Shown here: piece by piece, positions 44,767-54,306 of the stretch | Layout: each line of letters opens with the position of its first letter | How positions within the stretch are numbered: the stretch's first letter is position 1 | Source: Actinomycetaceae bacterium zg-1166 | GTDB lineage: Bacteria > Actinomycetota > Actinomycetes > Actinomycetales > Actinomycetaceae | DNA: 64,000 nucleotides | NCBI GenBank assembly: GCA_015679245.1 | Contig: CP064953.1 | Coordinates: forward strand, 1,488,001-1,552,000 | Direction: 5' to 3' | Program-made: the position numbers and the translations under genes | The notes under the pieces: model-generated | Database searches by the model: none | What the model saw: only the letters and a program-made list of their open reading frames with translations | What the model was told of the DNA's origin: nothing

Positions 44767-45684
44767 TTACTCCTCACCTTCTTCACTCTCAGTGCGTGCC
44801 GTACATCCCAGAAGAGTACGGAGCTCGTCAGCCTGAACATCGTTGAGAACACGACGAACATGCGCGCGCTCTGTTGCCGCTTGAGCAAGCTGGCGGTATG
44901 TGGGAGGAATATCTCTCGCTGAGGGATCAGTGGCAGCCAGAGCGTCGATTGCTGCGAGGTGCTCAGCCACCGTCCCAGTATCGGCACGCATCACCGGCCC
45001 CGTCGCCAGAGCCTCGCCACTGGAGAGCGCACCCTCAAGTGCTGCTTCAAATAGAGGCCGCACATACATGCCCGGATTCTCAACTCCTGCTGCTTCCAGC
45101 ATCCGCTGAGCCTGGGCGACGAGGACGACGAGATGGTTAGCTCCGTGGGCAAGGGAAGCGTGGTAGAGAGCCCGATTTTCTTCCTCGACACGCACAGGAA
45201 CTCCGCCAAGCTCGGTGACAAGAGCCTGCCCGATAGGAGCCAGGAGCGGTGAAGCAGTAACAGCGAAGGGACACCCTACAAGACGCGCCACGTCGAGAGA
45301 AGTCCCCGTGAAGGTCATTGCCGGATGGAGAGCAAGAGTAAGAGCTCCTGCGCGCGCGGCAGGCTCAAGCACCCTTGTTCCGAATCTACCTGCCACATGG
45401 AAAACAAGCTGACCTGGACGCCACAACCCAAGTTCAGCTACCCCGCTAAGAATGCCTGGAAGTTCATCGTCGGGCAGAGCAAGAAGCACACACTGCGATG
45501 CCTTGATAATCTCCTCCAGGCCCATGGACGGCACACCAGGAAGCATCGCATCTAGGCGCTCACAACTTTCAGGTGAGCGTGCGTAAGCCCCGGTGATCTC
45601 ATGCCCAATGGCGCGCAGCGCCGAACCAAGAGAGCACCCTACTTTGCCAGCGGAGATAATGCCGATCTGAAGACGGGAACTCAT
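44767..45684 (-). CDS. Rossmann-like and DUF2520 domain protein
   Basis: 305 residues. The N-terminus is an NAD(P)-binding Rossmann fold (IGIISAGKVGCSLGSALRA) and the second half a DUF2520 helical domain (LALHPAMTFTG, YHASLAHGANHLVVLVAQA). The architecture resembles ketopantoate/6-phosphogluconate-type dehydrogenases, and relatives are usually next to panC in this cluster; panC and panD are absent here. Function not established. The start overlaps the upstream PH-domain gene by 4 bp (ATGA). The C-terminus is acidic. Confidence 0.88.
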   Translation of the reverse strand: MSSRLQIGIISAGKVGCSLGSALRAIGHEITGAYARSPESCERLDAMLPGVPSMGLEEIIKASQCVLLALPDDELPGILSGVAELGLWRPGQLVFHVAGRFGTRVLEPAARAGALTLALHPAMTFTGTSLDVARLVGCPFAVTASPLLAPIGQALVTELGGVPVRVEEENRALYHASLAHGANHLVVLVAQAQRMLEAAGVENPGMYVRPLFEAALEGALSSGEALATGPVMRADTGTVAEHLAAIDALAATDPSARDIPPTYRQLAQAATERAHVRRVLNDVQADELRTLLGCTARTESEEGEE

Positions 45685-47246
45685 TCGCTCTCCCTAGGAG
45701 AGAGCACTGTGCTCTGTAGTTGAGAACTTTCGTTGCTCTGCGAGGCAGGGAGTCCCACTCGTGTGCGCCACACTTGCAGGCTTTCCTTCTCCGCACGGGC
45801 ACGCCGCTCCTTAGAAAGGCTGTCCTCACTTTCTATCGTGGAGATAACGTCAGCCACATTGAGATTCGAGATCGTACAGGAAACCGTAGGAGTAACAGTA
45901 TGGAAGGAGAGGTCAGCTAGGCCTGCACGGCGTTGAAGAGGCCCCTGGGAGATTCCTGCCGATTGGAAGTGTTCGTGAAGAAGGAACTTGATCGACGTAG
46001 AGAAAATTCCTCTCCACCGCATCACCACAGCCGTACGTGTAAGGGCAATAGCATTGGCCTTCCAACCAATGGGATCAAACCACCGCGCAGATTCAGTGGC
46101 ATTGGTAAAGAGGAAGGAGGAACCCGAACCTGTGAAAGCCTCCTCCAGGAAGGCAGGGATATCGTCGACTCCAAGATCAGGAAGAATAACCCAGAGCATA
46201 CGCTCGATCTCCTCCCGTGTACCCACAGGAATAAGGAGAGAATCACCCACCGGTGATTCAGAGGAGACGACTTTTCCACCAGGAATCGTCACCTCAAACT
46301 TCCACCATCCACACCGCCGCCAGAGCAGGCGCTGGTGTATTTCGATCGCGTGAACACGCCCTGGGGCAATTGTCTGAGCATAGGTGGAGATAAGGCCAGA
46401 ACGTGTACGCACACCGTTGTGTGCAAGTGTGACAGTAACCCCCCAGGATTTCATAAGAGTGGAGATCCCTGAGCGCAGTGAACTCAGAAGAAGCAACAGC
46501 GTGGGAATCCAGGCGAAACCGTCAGTAATGACTGCGATGGTGATTGTGCCCACAAGCCAGATGAGCGCGAAGAAGGTCGAGACGTGCAAAAGGCTCGCTC
46601 CTACAAGGCGCCCAACACTGAGGCGATAGGTAACAAGTTCGTTCTCGGCACGCACGCCAAAATTTCGCCAGGATCCTAACGCCGGAGGTAAACCCCGACG
46701 CACCTCACCTGAGGTGTGAAGGACGGAGGAACGTAGGGCGTAGCAATCCTGGAGGCGAAGCATTCGCAAGCGCAGCTTGCCCTCACTATTGCTACTCGCA
46801 TTCTCAATGGTCACACTGCCTTGTTTGAGGAGACGCCCGAGGAGATTCTGTTCCACCTCCACGCTCTGAATGCGATCCCAACGCACGTGTAAGTGTTGCT
46901 TGATAAACACACCTTTGCGCAGGTGGATTCCGTCAGATAGGAGGGCAAAGCGCATATGCCGCCACATAATCGCCGAGACAATTGTGACAAGAATTCCCAC
47001 CACAAGCAGACTCAAAAGAATCCACCACGCCACCGCCCATCCGATCCTCGCGAGGAAATCGCGCAAGCTATTAATCGTGTCTTGTTCAAGAAAATTCTTC
47101 ACAGTCACATAAATGAAGACGATAGCAAGGCTCCAGAGTTTGGCAAAAGAGAGAAGCACCGTAGATTTTGTGAAGTGATACCACTCCTCGGGGCTCTCCT
47201 CGTTATGAGTAACAGGGGATTGCTCCTGTGGGGAAAGCACGCCCAT
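45681..47246 (-). CDS. PH (bPH2) domain membrane protein, YdbT-like
   Basis: About 521 residues with two pairs of membrane segments and repeated bacterial PH domains. Domain 1 carries FALLSDGIHLRKGVFIKQHLHVRWDRIQSVEVEQ (cited in part), domain 2 VTLAHNGVRTRSGLISTYAQT, and a third copy follows near residue 400 (AVVMRWRGIFSTSIKFL). It resembles B. subtilis YdbT, whose role is thought to lie in the envelope. ATG 47246 is preceded by GAGGGG; the frame continues to a TTG at 47264. It overlaps or abuts both neighbours, so it is in the ftsH-fol transcript. Confidence 0.85.
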   Translation of the reverse strand: MGVLSPQEQSPVTHNEESPEEWYHFTKSTVLLSFAKLWSLAIVFIYVTVKNFLEQDTINSLRDFLARIGWAVAWWILLSLLVVGILVTIVSAIMWRHMRFALLSDGIHLRKGVFIKQHLHVRWDRIQSVEVEQNLLGRLLKQGSVTIENASSNSEGKLRLRMLRLQDCYALRSSVLHTSGEVRRGLPPALGSWRNFGVRAENELVTYRLSVGRLVGASLLHVSTFFALIWLVGTITIAVITDGFAWIPTLLLLLSSLRSGISTLMKSWGVTVTLAHNGVRTRSGLISTYAQTIAPGRVHAIEIHQRLLWRRCGWWKFEVTIPGGKVVSSESPVGDSLLIPVGTREEIERMLWVILPDLGVDDIPAFLEEAFTGSGSSFLFTNATESARWFDPIGWKANAIALTRTAVVMRWRGIFSTSIKFLLHEHFQSAGISQGPLQRRAGLADLSFHTVTPTVSCTISNLNVADVISTIESEDSLSKERRARAEKESLQVWRTRVGLPASQSNESSQLQSTVLSPRESE

Positions 47247-47250
47247 CGAA

Positions 47251-47733
47251 TCAGAACCCCTCAAGGTTAGCAGTGCCCAAAGCGGTGAGTTTCACTCTCA
47301 AACGCTCAGCTTCCTCGCTGCGCACTCCGGGGATCGAACCGGATGTCTGCGCGGAGGCTGTAACGAATTCGATGGAGGCAAGCCCGTAGCGCTTCAAAAG
47401 AGGGCCAGTCGCGACATTGACCTGTTGAAGGCGCCCGTAGGGGATAACTTCGATCCTCTGGAACATGAGGCCGTTACAGAGAATCAATTCCTCTTCGCCC
47501 TCGAAGTAGCCCATTGCTCGCACGCGCCGAACAATAAGAAGTAGATCCCACACGTAGAGGATGAGGAAAGCGCCCATCACGGCAAAAGGCCACCATGTGC
47601 GCAGCCAGATCCCTACACCGGCAGCGATAAGGATGAAGGGGAGGAACCACGCGGAAGCGCGCACATACTTTACCTTTGTGAAGGCAGGCTCCACCGCAGT
47701 GAACTGAACCGAAGGAGCTAACGGGGCGAACAT
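47251..47733 (-). CDS. PH (bPH2) domain membrane protein, YdbS-like
   Basis: 160 residues: two adjacent hydrophobic segments (FLPFILIAAGVGIWL and PFAVMGAFLILYVWDLLL), then one bacterial PH domain with LILCNGLMFQRIEVIPYGRLQQVNV (in part). The one-domain plus three-domain pair with the next gene matches the B. subtilis ydbS-ydbT arrangement. Start ATG 47733. The gene ends just beyond the start of its partner, so they are probably translated together. Confidence 0.85.
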   Translation of the reverse strand: MFAPLAPSVQFTAVEPAFTKVKYVRASAWFLPFILIAAGVGIWLRTWWPFAVMGAFLILYVWDLLLIVRRVRAMGYFEGEEELILCNGLMFQRIEVIPYGRLQQVNVATGPLLKRYGLASIEFVTASAQTSGSIPGVRSEEAERLRVKLTALGTANLEGF

Positions 47734-47806
47734 TCCTCCATCCCATCATGGGTTATCGCGTGGCACAAGACTTATCCACTTTTCGGTCTTTAACACCACT
47801 TTCTTT

Positions 47807-48265
47807 TTACTCTCCACGCAGCTTTGAGGGTTGTTGTACTTGTTTGTCTGTGCTCTCACGAGGCGCAGGAGAGGAAGGAATACGGCACCAACGCTCAGCT
47901 AGAAGCGAGGAGGCCATAAGAAAGAGCGCAGCGAAGAACGACGCTAAAGCAAGAAGAACCCCTTGATGCGCCCACGCGCTTGTATAGCCGAGATGGAGAA
48001 TACCCCAGGCTGCGCAAGCTCCAGCTATGAGCGCACCAGTGCGCGAAGCTGCACGCGCTGACCCCACCGTGCGTGCAGCAACGAGGCCATGGGCATGGCG
48101 TGAGCGCTTAACGAGGTGAGCTCGCCAGAGAATAAGCGCCGCCAGGAGGAGAAGGAAGAGAGGAAAAGCCCAGGGGATCTTCGCGCGCCCTACACCCACC
48201 AGACCTGCAAGCGCACCAACTCCCCCACCAAACCCCATCCAGGCAAGATGGATAAGGAAGGTCAT
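47807..48265 (-). CDS. DUF3180 membrane protein
   Basis: 152 residues with four predicted membrane segments in two pairs (MGFGGGVGALAGLVGVG and IPWAFPLFLLLLAALILW; then AAWGILHLGY and GVLLALASFFAALFLMASSL). DUF3180 proteins sit downstream of folK in most actinobacteria; their function is unknown. The stretch RARHAHGLVAARTVGSARAASRTGALIAG (in part) between the pairs is characteristic. Start overlaps the folBK stop by 4 bp. Confidence 0.85.
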   Translation of the reverse strand: MTFLIHLAWMGFGGGVGALAGLVGVGRAKIPWAFPLFLLLLAALILWRAHLVKRSRHAHGLVAARTVGSARAASRTGALIAGACAAWGILHLGYTSAWAHQGVLLALASFFAALFLMASSLLAERWCRIPSSPAPRESTDKQVQQPSKLRGE

Positions 48266-49152
48266 GAGGCCTCACAAAGGCGTGCGATAATCCTCTCCAG
48301 CGGCACACCTTCCAGACTCGCTCCACTCTCAATCTGCGCCCACGGTTGGAGAACGAAGAGACGCTGGGAAGCTCGCGGGTGAGGAAGCTCAAGCTCCGGA
48401 AAATGCGAGGTTACTCCCGTAATATCAACAAGGTCAAGATCAAGGGTACGCGCTCCCCAATGCTCGTGGCGTACACGCCCTCCACTGATCTCAATGCGTT
48501 GGAGTTCGCGAAGCAGCTCAAGCGGACTGAGATGAGTTCTCAGTGAAAGTACGCCATTGAGGTAGGGAGGTTGAGGCTCCTGGCCAGGAGCGAGGAGAGG
48601 TGCTGTGGGGACGAAGGCGGAGAGAGCCTCGACGGCACCGAGGTAACGGATCTGTTCCACCGCCCAGGAAAGCGTAGCCTCCCGATCTCCAAGATTGGCT
48701 CCCAGTGCGATGATCGCCCGGCCAGGGCAGGGCTGCAGAATTGGGTGGGTACGACGAATAGCTACACGCGCATCGGCAAACTCTCGTGCTATGGGGGCTT
48801 CGGGCTTCGAGATCGCCACGTCCACCGCGAGCGCACCGCGGGCGAGTACGCGCTCGGCAATCTGCTCAGCGAGAGTTTCCACCAGATTCACAGTAGGGCC
48901 GGCAAGAACCGCGTAGGCATCCTCTGCGAGATCTGTATAGGAAATCGTCGCGCTGACCTCATCGCTTCTTCCGGCTGCCTTTGTGCTCACGTGGGCACTC
49001 ACGTCTGCGAGAAAAGGATGAAGCTCCTGGCGCTCGTGCTCAAAGACGCCGTGACTGGCCATCACACGCACCCCAGAGATGGAGATGCGATCTGGAGCGA
49101 TCTCCTCCACTACGCTCATGGCTCCATTTTTTCTCGTGCCGATAGCTCTCAT
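48262..49152 (-). CDS. folBK: Fused dihydroneopterin aldolase / HPPK (FolB-FolK)
   Basis: One 296-residue polypeptide with two folate enzymes. The N-terminal FolB domain (GVRVMASHGVFEHERQE, YTDLAEDAYAVLAGPTVNLVETLAEQIA in part) makes 6-hydroxymethyl-dihydropterin; the C-terminal FolK domain (IIALGANLGDREATL, WGARTLDLDLVDI, LPHPRASQRLFVLQP) adds pyrophosphate from ATP. All key residues, including the two Asp of RTLDLDLV, are kept. ATG 49152 overlaps the folP stop (ATGA) with AGGA upstream; ATG 49119 is an alternative. Such fusions occur in several actinobacteria. Confidence 0.93.
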   Translation of the reverse strand: MRAIGTRKNGAMSVVEEIAPDRISISGVRVMASHGVFEHERQELHPFLADVSAHVSTKAAGRSDEVSATISYTDLAEDAYAVLAGPTVNLVETLAEQIAERVLARGALAVDVAISKPEAPIAREFADARVAIRRTHPILQPCPGRAIIALGANLGDREATLSWAVEQIRYLGAVEALSAFVPTAPLLAPGQEPQPPYLNGVLSLRTHLSPLELLRELQRIEISGGRVRHEHWGARTLDLDLVDITGVTSHFPELELPHPRASQRLFVLQPWAQIESGASLEGVPLERIIARLCEAS

Positions 49153-49976
49153 GCGCGCCATTCCTGTGCGAGGCGCGCAGCGGTACGCACAGCGGCCACT
49201 GAAGCGGCGACATCGTGTACACGCACACCCCACGCTCCATTGAGAGCGAAGTACATCGTGAGTGCTGCAGTGATGTCATCGTGATGAGAGTCAGAGAGCT
49301 CTGCAAGGAAACGTTTACGCGAGACACCTACCAGCACAGGAAGGCCGAGTTCTTGTATTGGAGCGAGGTGCGCGGCTAGCGCCCAATTCTGTTGAGAGTT
49401 CTTGGCGAAGCCGAATCCTGGATCCACGACGATGGATTCAGGTGCAATTCCGGCAGCTACGGCGGCTTCAATGCGCGTAGCAATTTCGCCAGCTACATCT
49501 GTGCTTACCTCACTGTAGGTGGCAAGCCCGTCCATCGTCTGAGCACTTCCCCGCCCGTGTTGGAGAATATACCTGATCTCACTTCCGGCCAATGTCGCAA
49601 ACATCTGTTTATCTCCAAGACCTCCAGTGACATCGTTGATAATCGTCACGCCTGCGTCAATCGCGGCCTCCGCTGTAGCCGCATGATAGGTATCTACGGA
49701 GATCTCGAAACTTGGCACGGATCGGCGTATGTGGGCGAGTTCTCGCACTACCTCACCAATCCGTGCCCATTCTTCTTCGCTTGTGAGCGCAGTGGCTCCA
49801 GGGCGAGTGGATTCTCCTCCCACGTCGATAATCTGTGCACCGGCTTCGATCATCTCAACGGCGTGAGCGAGGCCAGCTTCACAGCTCACGTAGCGCCCAC
49901 CGTCAGAAAAGGAGTCAGGGGTGAGGTTGAGGACACCCATCACCTTGGTTGCGCCAGCACAGTCTAGAACCTGCAC
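49149..49976 (-). CDS. folP: Dihydropteroate synthase FolP
   Basis: 275-residue TIM-barrel enzyme joining dihydropterin pyrophosphate with p-aminobenzoate; the sulfonamide target. Motifs: KVMGVLNLTPDSFSDGG, IIDVGGESTRPGA, INDVTGG, VVDPGFGFAKNSQQN, LVGVSRKRFL and GVRVHDVAASV. Start taken as GTG 49976, preceded by AGGAG at 5 nt and 8 bp after the folE stop; the open frame to 50102 reads into folE and is not family-like. Confidence 0.95.
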   Translation of the reverse strand: MQVLDCAGATKVMGVLNLTPDSFSDGGRYVSCEAGLAHAVEMIEAGAQIIDVGGESTRPGATALTSEEEWARIGEVVRELAHIRRSVPSFEISVDTYHAATAEAAIDAGVTIINDVTGGLGDKQMFATLAGSEIRYILQHGRGSAQTMDGLATYSEVSTDVAGEIATRIEAAVAAGIAPESIVVDPGFGFAKNSQQNWALAAHLAPIQELGLPVLVGVSRKRFLAELSDSHHDDITAALTMYFALNGAWGVRVHDVAASVAAVRTAARLAQEWRA

Positions 49977-49984
49977 ATGTGCTC

Positions 49985-50563
49985 CTATCCGCGAATCAAA
50001 CTCAATACCTCGGCGCGGGTGGCGGCCTCGCGCATGATCCCACGCACCGCTGAGGTGACAGTGCGTGATCCTGGCTTCCTCACTCCACGCATGGTCATGC
50101 ACATATGCTCAGCTTCGACGACGACGAGCACGCCGCGCGCATCGAGTTCACTTACGAGAGCATCAGCGACAAGAGAGGTGAGCCGTTCTTGGATCTGAGG
50201 TCGGCGCGAATATCCCTCGACGAGGCGTGCCAGTTTGGATAGTCCTGTCACGCGCCCTTCTCTAGAGGGAATGTAAGCAACATGAGCGTGGCCGTGAAAT
50301 GGCAAGAGATGGTGTTCACATGTGGAATAGACGGGGATATCCTTAACCAGCACCATTTCATGATGCCCAATGTCAAAGGTAGCGTTGAGGACTTCACGTG
50401 GATCCTCACGCAGTCCAGAGAACATCTGTGCGTAGGCTCGTGCCATTCGGGCAGGAGTCTGCACCAGTCCTTCGCGATCTGGATCTTCTCCCACAGCGAT
50501 GAGGAGATCGCGCACTGCTTTTTCCACGCCTGCTGCATCATAGGGACGCACGTTTTCACTCAT
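49985..50563 (-). CDS. folE: GTP cyclohydrolase I FolE
   Basis: 192-residue enzyme starting folate synthesis from GTP. Zinc ligands are in [21 protein letters not shown] (Cys and His) and [16 protein letters not shown] (Cys). Other landmarks: [41 protein letters not shown] (in part). ATG 50563 has AAGGAG at 7 nt and overlaps the ftsH end by 8 bp. The frame upstream to 50803 lies within ftsH and is spurious. Confidence 0.96.
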   Translation of the reverse strand: MSENVRPYDAAGVEKAVRDLLIAVGEDPDREGLVQTPARMARAYAQMFSGLREDPREVLNATFDIGHHEMVLVKDIPVYSTCEHHLLPFHGHAHVAYIPSREGRVTGLSKLARLVEGYSRRPQIQERLTSLVADALVSELDARGVLVVVEAEHMCMTMRGVRKPGSRTVTSAVRGIMREAATRAEVLSLIRG

Positions 50564-52595
50564 CTGTGTTCTCCTTGCGAGCCAGGCTGCCAGCCGTCTC
50601 TCCTTGTACAGATGGCGCAAGCATCCAACGTTCGCGCTTAGGGGCTTTGCGCACAGGTGCAAAAACCTTCTCAAGTTCACTTTCGAGTACAGTCTCCTTC
50701 TCAAGAAGAAGGCTGGCGAGATGATCGAGTACCTCGCGATTGGAGACGAGGATATGCCATGCCTCAGCAAAGGCTGCATCGAGGAGAGTACGCACTTCCT
50801 CATCTACACGTCCAGCCAACTGGGGTGATGTAGGCGAGCTGGCGAGGGGGCGAGCGCGGGTGAAAGGATCTTCTTCCTCACTTTCCAGACGCACGGGCCC
50901 CACAACACTCGACATGCCGAACTCCCCCACCATTTTTCGTGCGGTTTGCGTAGCCTTCTGAATGTCGTTCGAAGCACCCGTAGAGGGATCTGCAAAAACA
51001 AGTTCTTCAGCTGCACGGCCACCCATAGCGTAGGTGAGTTCATCCAAAAGTTTCGAACGTGAGGTGGAATAACGATCCTCTGTCGGCATCACCATCGTGT
51101 AGCCGAGTGCCTTTCCTCGCGGAAGAATCGTCACCTTCGTCACCGGGTCACAGTGATGAAGAGCAGCAGCGGCAAGGGCATGTCCGGCCTCGTGGTAGGC
51201 CGTCATTCGTCGGTCTTCCTCATTCATGACCCGCGACTGGCGCTGGGGTCCTGCCAGTACTCGATCGATCGCTTCGTCCACATGGGTGAGGCTGAGCGTG
51301 GGTTCGCCGTCGCGGGCGGCAAGTAGAGCAGCTTCGTTGAGCACATTGTGGAGGTCGGCTCCCGTGAAACCGGGAGTGCGCCGGGCGATAACCTCAAGAT
51401 CCATCCCCTCTTCTAGCGGCTTGTTGCACGCATGAACTTTGAGGATGGCGAGGCGTCCGGCGAGGTCAGGAGCATCTACTGCAATATGGCGATCGAAGCG
51501 CCCTGGGCGCAACAATGCAGCATCGAGTACGTCGGGGCGGTTTGTCGCCGCGATAAGGATGACGTTAGCCCGATCGTCGAAGCCGTCAAGTTCAACAAGA
51601 AGCTGATTGAGTGTCTGTTCACGCTCGTCGTTGCCTCCACCGATTCCGGCTCCACGCCCACGGCCAACAGCGTCGATTTCATCGACGAACACAATAGCTG
51701 GAGCATTCTGCTTGGCCTGGTCGAAGAGCTTTCGCACACGCGAAGCACCCACACCCACGTACATTTCCACAAATTCGGAGGCGGAGATAGAAAAGAAGGG
51801 AACTCCGGCCTCTCCTGCCACGGCTCTGGCCAGGAGAGTCTTACCTGTTCCAGGCGGGCCATAGAGGAGCACACCGCGCGGGATCTTCGCCCCAAGGGCA
51901 TGGAAGCGTTCAGGATCTGTGAGAAACTCCTTGATCTCGCGCAACTCTGCCACAGCTTCGTCTTCCCCCGCTACATCGGCGAAGGTAACATCGGGTTTCT
52001 CCCCACCTGAAGCCCGGTTGCGTAGGCGTGGTAATCCAGCTGCCCCCGATTGCATCCGTGGCATGAAGTAGAGGAGGAAGGCCATGATGAGCAGGAGTGG
52101 CACCGCCATAACGACGATGGAGGACCATACCGACTCCTCGGGAGCACGGGAGTTGTAGCCGAGTCTCGTCTTGGCTTCGGCCACAAGTCCAGCAATTTTC
52201 TCCCCTTCGGGAGCTACATATTGGAATTCGACTTTCGTGCCAGCTTTATGAGATGTGCCTTTATCGTCCACGTGGGTTGTTGGCTCAGTGAGCCAGAGAC
52301 GCACGCGCTGAAGTCCATCGGTGATCTCAGCCCGCTCAACTGTTTCCTTCTGAAGAAGCGCCACACCTTCAGAGGTGCGAATCTCGGTGAAAGAGTGCAT
52401 CTTGTGCCATACAAAGAGAGAACACGCCACAGCAAAGGCGAGAGCGAGAGCTGTGAAAATCCAGATGTGCGAGCGTTTTGTCAGTTTCCTACGTTTCGCA
52501 CGCCGAGACTTCGTGTTCGTACGCCGAGACTTTGCGGGTGTCATCGCAGTTGTGGCTTTCTCGTCGTTGGCCTCAGGGTCTGTAGATGTGGACAT
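50556..52595 (-). CDS. ftsH: ATP-dependent zinc metalloprotease FtsH
   Basis: 679-residue membrane AAA+ protease. Two membrane segments (about residues 43-63 and 160-178) flank an exported domain. AAA+: Walker A GPPGTGKT (246-253), Walker [12 protein letters not shown], the pore motif [19 protein letters not shown]. The protease zinc motif HEAGH is at 468-472. The N-terminus is extended and very basic ([20 protein letters not shown]), longer than usual. It heads the folate cluster, as in many actinobacteria; hpt and tilS lie upstream on the same strand. Confidence 0.97.
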   Translation of the reverse strand: MSTSTDPEANDEKATTAMTPAKSRRTNTKSRRAKRRKLTKRSHIWIFTALALAFAVACSLFVWHKMHSFTEIRTSEGVALLQKETVERAEITDGLQRVRLWLTEPTTHVDDKGTSHKAGTKVEFQYVAPEGEKIAGLVAEAKTRLGYNSRAPEESVWSSIVVMAVPLLLIMAFLLYFMPRMQSGAAGLPRLRNRASGGEKPDVTFADVAGEDEAVAELREIKEFLTDPERFHALGAKIPRGVLLYGPPGTGKTLLARAVAGEAGVPFFSISASEFVEMYVGVGASRVRKLFDQAKQNAPAIVFVDEIDAVGRGRGAGIGGGNDEREQTLNQLLVELDGFDDRANVILIAATNRPDVLDAALLRPGRFDRHIAVDAPDLAGRLAILKVHACNKPLEEGMDLEVIARRTPGFTGADLHNVLNEAALLAARDGEPTLSLTHVDEAIDRVLAGPQRQSRVMNEEDRRMTAYHEAGHALAAAALHHCDPVTKVTILPRGKALGYTMVMPTEDRYSTSRSKLLDELTYAMGGRAAEELVFADPSTGASNDIQKATQTARKMVGEFGMSSVVGPVRLESEEEDPFTRARPLASSPTSPQLAGRVDEEVRTLLDAAFAEAWHILVSNREVLDHLASLLLEKETVLESELEKVFAPVRKAPKRERWMLAPSVQGETAGSLARKENTDE

Positions 52596-52612
52596 AAACC
52601 GAGCTTTCGAGA

Positions 52613-53170
52613 TTATTCGCTGTAGACGTGTGGGGAGAGAAGTCCTACACAGTTGAGGTTGCGGTATTTTTCCGCATAGTCGAGGCCGTAGCCGACAAGG
52701 AACTCGTCAGGAAGATCGAAGCCGACGATATCCACATCCAGGGGCACCTTGAGAGCATCGGGCTTGCGCAGGAGTGCGACGATACGCACTGAGCGCGCTC
52801 CCCGCGATTCGAGGTTCGCCTTGAGCCAGGCAAGGGTGAGACCTGAATCGATGATGTCCTCAACGATGAGGACATCACGCCCAGCAATGTCGGTATCGAG
52901 ATCCTTGAGAATACGCACCACACCCGAACTCTTCGTGGACATGCCGTAGGAGGAGACAGCCATCCAGTCCATCGTGACGGGGATGCGGAGTTTCAGTGCC
53001 AGATTCGACATTACCATTGCGGCACCGCGCAGCACGCCGACGAGAAGAAGATCTTCCCGCCCCTCGTACATCACCTCAAGTTCACGAGCCATCTCCTCAA
53101 GGCGAGAATCGATGTCCTCGGCGCTCACAAGTACTTCGGCGATGTCCTCGCCATAATCACTGACGTTCAC
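52613..53170 (-). CDS. hpt: Hypoxanthine phosphoribosyltransferase
   Basis: 185-residue purine salvage enzyme. The PRPP motif VLIVEDIIDSGLTL, the N-terminal VGVLRGAAMVMSNLA and the C-terminal VGFDLPDEFLVGYGLDYAEKYRNL (in part) are typical. It overlaps tilS by 4 bp and lies 17 bp upstream of ftsH. The tilS-hpt-ftsH order is widely conserved in Gram-positive bacteria. Confidence 0.97.
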   Translation of the reverse strand: MNVSDYGEDIAEVLVSAEDIDSRLEEMARELEVMYEGREDLLLVGVLRGAAMVMSNLALKLRIPVTMDWMAVSSYGMSTKSSGVVRILKDLDTDIAGRDVLIVEDIIDSGLTLAWLKANLESRGARSVRIVALLRKPDALKVPLDVDIVGFDLPDEFLVGYGLDYAEKYRNLNCVGLLSPHVYSE

Positions 53171-54306
53171 AGTGTTGTCCTCTCTTGTTCTGGTGAGGTG
53201 GCTCTTGCTCCTGACCCCGGTTCGAATACGAGAATCGAGTTACGCACGCTCGCACGCAACCCAGGTAAGTCTATGCGACGCCCACCCACCCCGCCCATGG
53301 CGAGATCGTCAAGGTGAGAAATATGCCAGGATGTCAACTCCCCTGGGCGGGCACCACATTCGAGACAGGCCAAGCGAAGTGCACGGGTTCGCACGGCGCG
53401 AGGAGCCTGACGCAGAGGGCGAAGATCCACAGCAAGGAACTGGAAGGATTCGTGTGGATAGGAAGAATCTTTCTCCCGAGACGGTGTGTGAGGCGGGAGG
53501 GAAGTTTCAGTGTGACGTGCTTCTTCCAAAAGACGCGTGGCATAGAGGCTGAGCGCTTCCTCGTCGTCCTGAAGAAAAGAGGCAGTGCGGGCGAGAGCTT
53601 GAGTAACTCCCGACCCGAGGGCTTCTTCAAGGGCAGGAAGTGCGAGGTATCGGACTGCGCTGCGGCGCAAAGGGGCACCAGAGGCTTGCCGCCACGAGGA
53701 GGTGAGGTAATTCGTTGGATCTTCCACCCACTTCACGTTCTCACTTCGCAGAGCCTCACGCAGTGCTTCGCGACGAAGTCCCAGAAGAGGGCGTAAGGTC
53801 GGGATATGTGCAGCGGTGGGCATCACACCAACAGGTGACATCCCACGCAGAGAACGTGCCCCAGAGCCTCGTCCAAGCCCCAGGAGAACTGTCTCGGCTT
53901 GATCTTCGAGAGTATGCCCAAGGACGAGGAAGGGACGCCGGTATTCTTCGCAGGCTCTGGCAAGGGCGCGATAGCGCGCCTCCCGGGCCGCACCTTCAGG
54001 TCCACCTTCTCCTGTAGCAGACACATGCAAAATTCGTGCCTCGCTAACCCCCAGATTGCAAAGAGCTTCAGCCACAGCTTCAGCCTCGTCGGCAGATTCT
54101 GGGCGCAAACCGTGATCCACAGTAAGAGTGGTGAGGCTCATTGCTTCAACCCTAGCCACATAAAGCGCTGTGAGAGCCGCTGCCATCGAATCTGAGCCTC
54201 CTGAAACAGCCACAAGAAGATTATCGCCTGGCCGTGCTCCGGCTTGGTGAAGAAGTTTGCGAAGTGCGCGGCGGGAGGCGGCGAGTGCTCGATGAGGACC
54301 GGACAT
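53167..54306 (-). CDS. tilS: tRNA(Ile)-lysidine synthetase TilS
   Basis: 379-residue PP-loop ATPase converting C34 of the CAU-anticodon tRNA-Ile to lysidine. The P-loop is LLVAVSGGSDSMAAAL; VDHGLRPESADEAEAV and LGHTLEDQAETVLLGLGRGSG (in part) follow. The C-terminal part is Leu/Arg-rich and less conserved. Its ATG directly follows the dacB stop codon with no intervening base, and it overlaps hpt by 4 bp. Confidence 0.95.
   Translation of the reverse strand: MSGPHRALAASRRALRKLLHQAGARPGDNLLVAVSGGSDSMAAALTALYVARVEAMSLTTLTVDHGLRPESADEAEAVAEALCNLGVSEARILHVSATGEGGPEGAAREARYRALARACEEYRRPFLVLGHTLEDQAETVLLGLGRGSGARSLRGMSPVGVMPTAAHIPTLRPLLGLRREALREALRSENVKWVEDPTNYLTSSWRQASGAPLRRSAVRYLALPALEEALGSGVTQALARTASFLQDDEEALSLYATRLLEEARHTETSLPPHTPSREKDSSYPHESFQFLAVDLRPLRQAPRAVRTRALRLACLECGARPGELTSWHISHLDDLAMGGVGGRRIDLPGLRASVRNSILVFEPGSGARATSPEQERTTL

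Noticed and set aside
50564-50803. 80-residue N-terminal extension of FolE
   Set aside because: It lies inside ftsH in another frame and is not FolE-like; ATG 50563 has an ideal ribosome site.
53205-53240. T-loop-like GGTTCGAATAC considered as part of a tRNA
   Set aside because: It lies inside tilS coding sequence and no acceptor or anticodon stems can be drawn.
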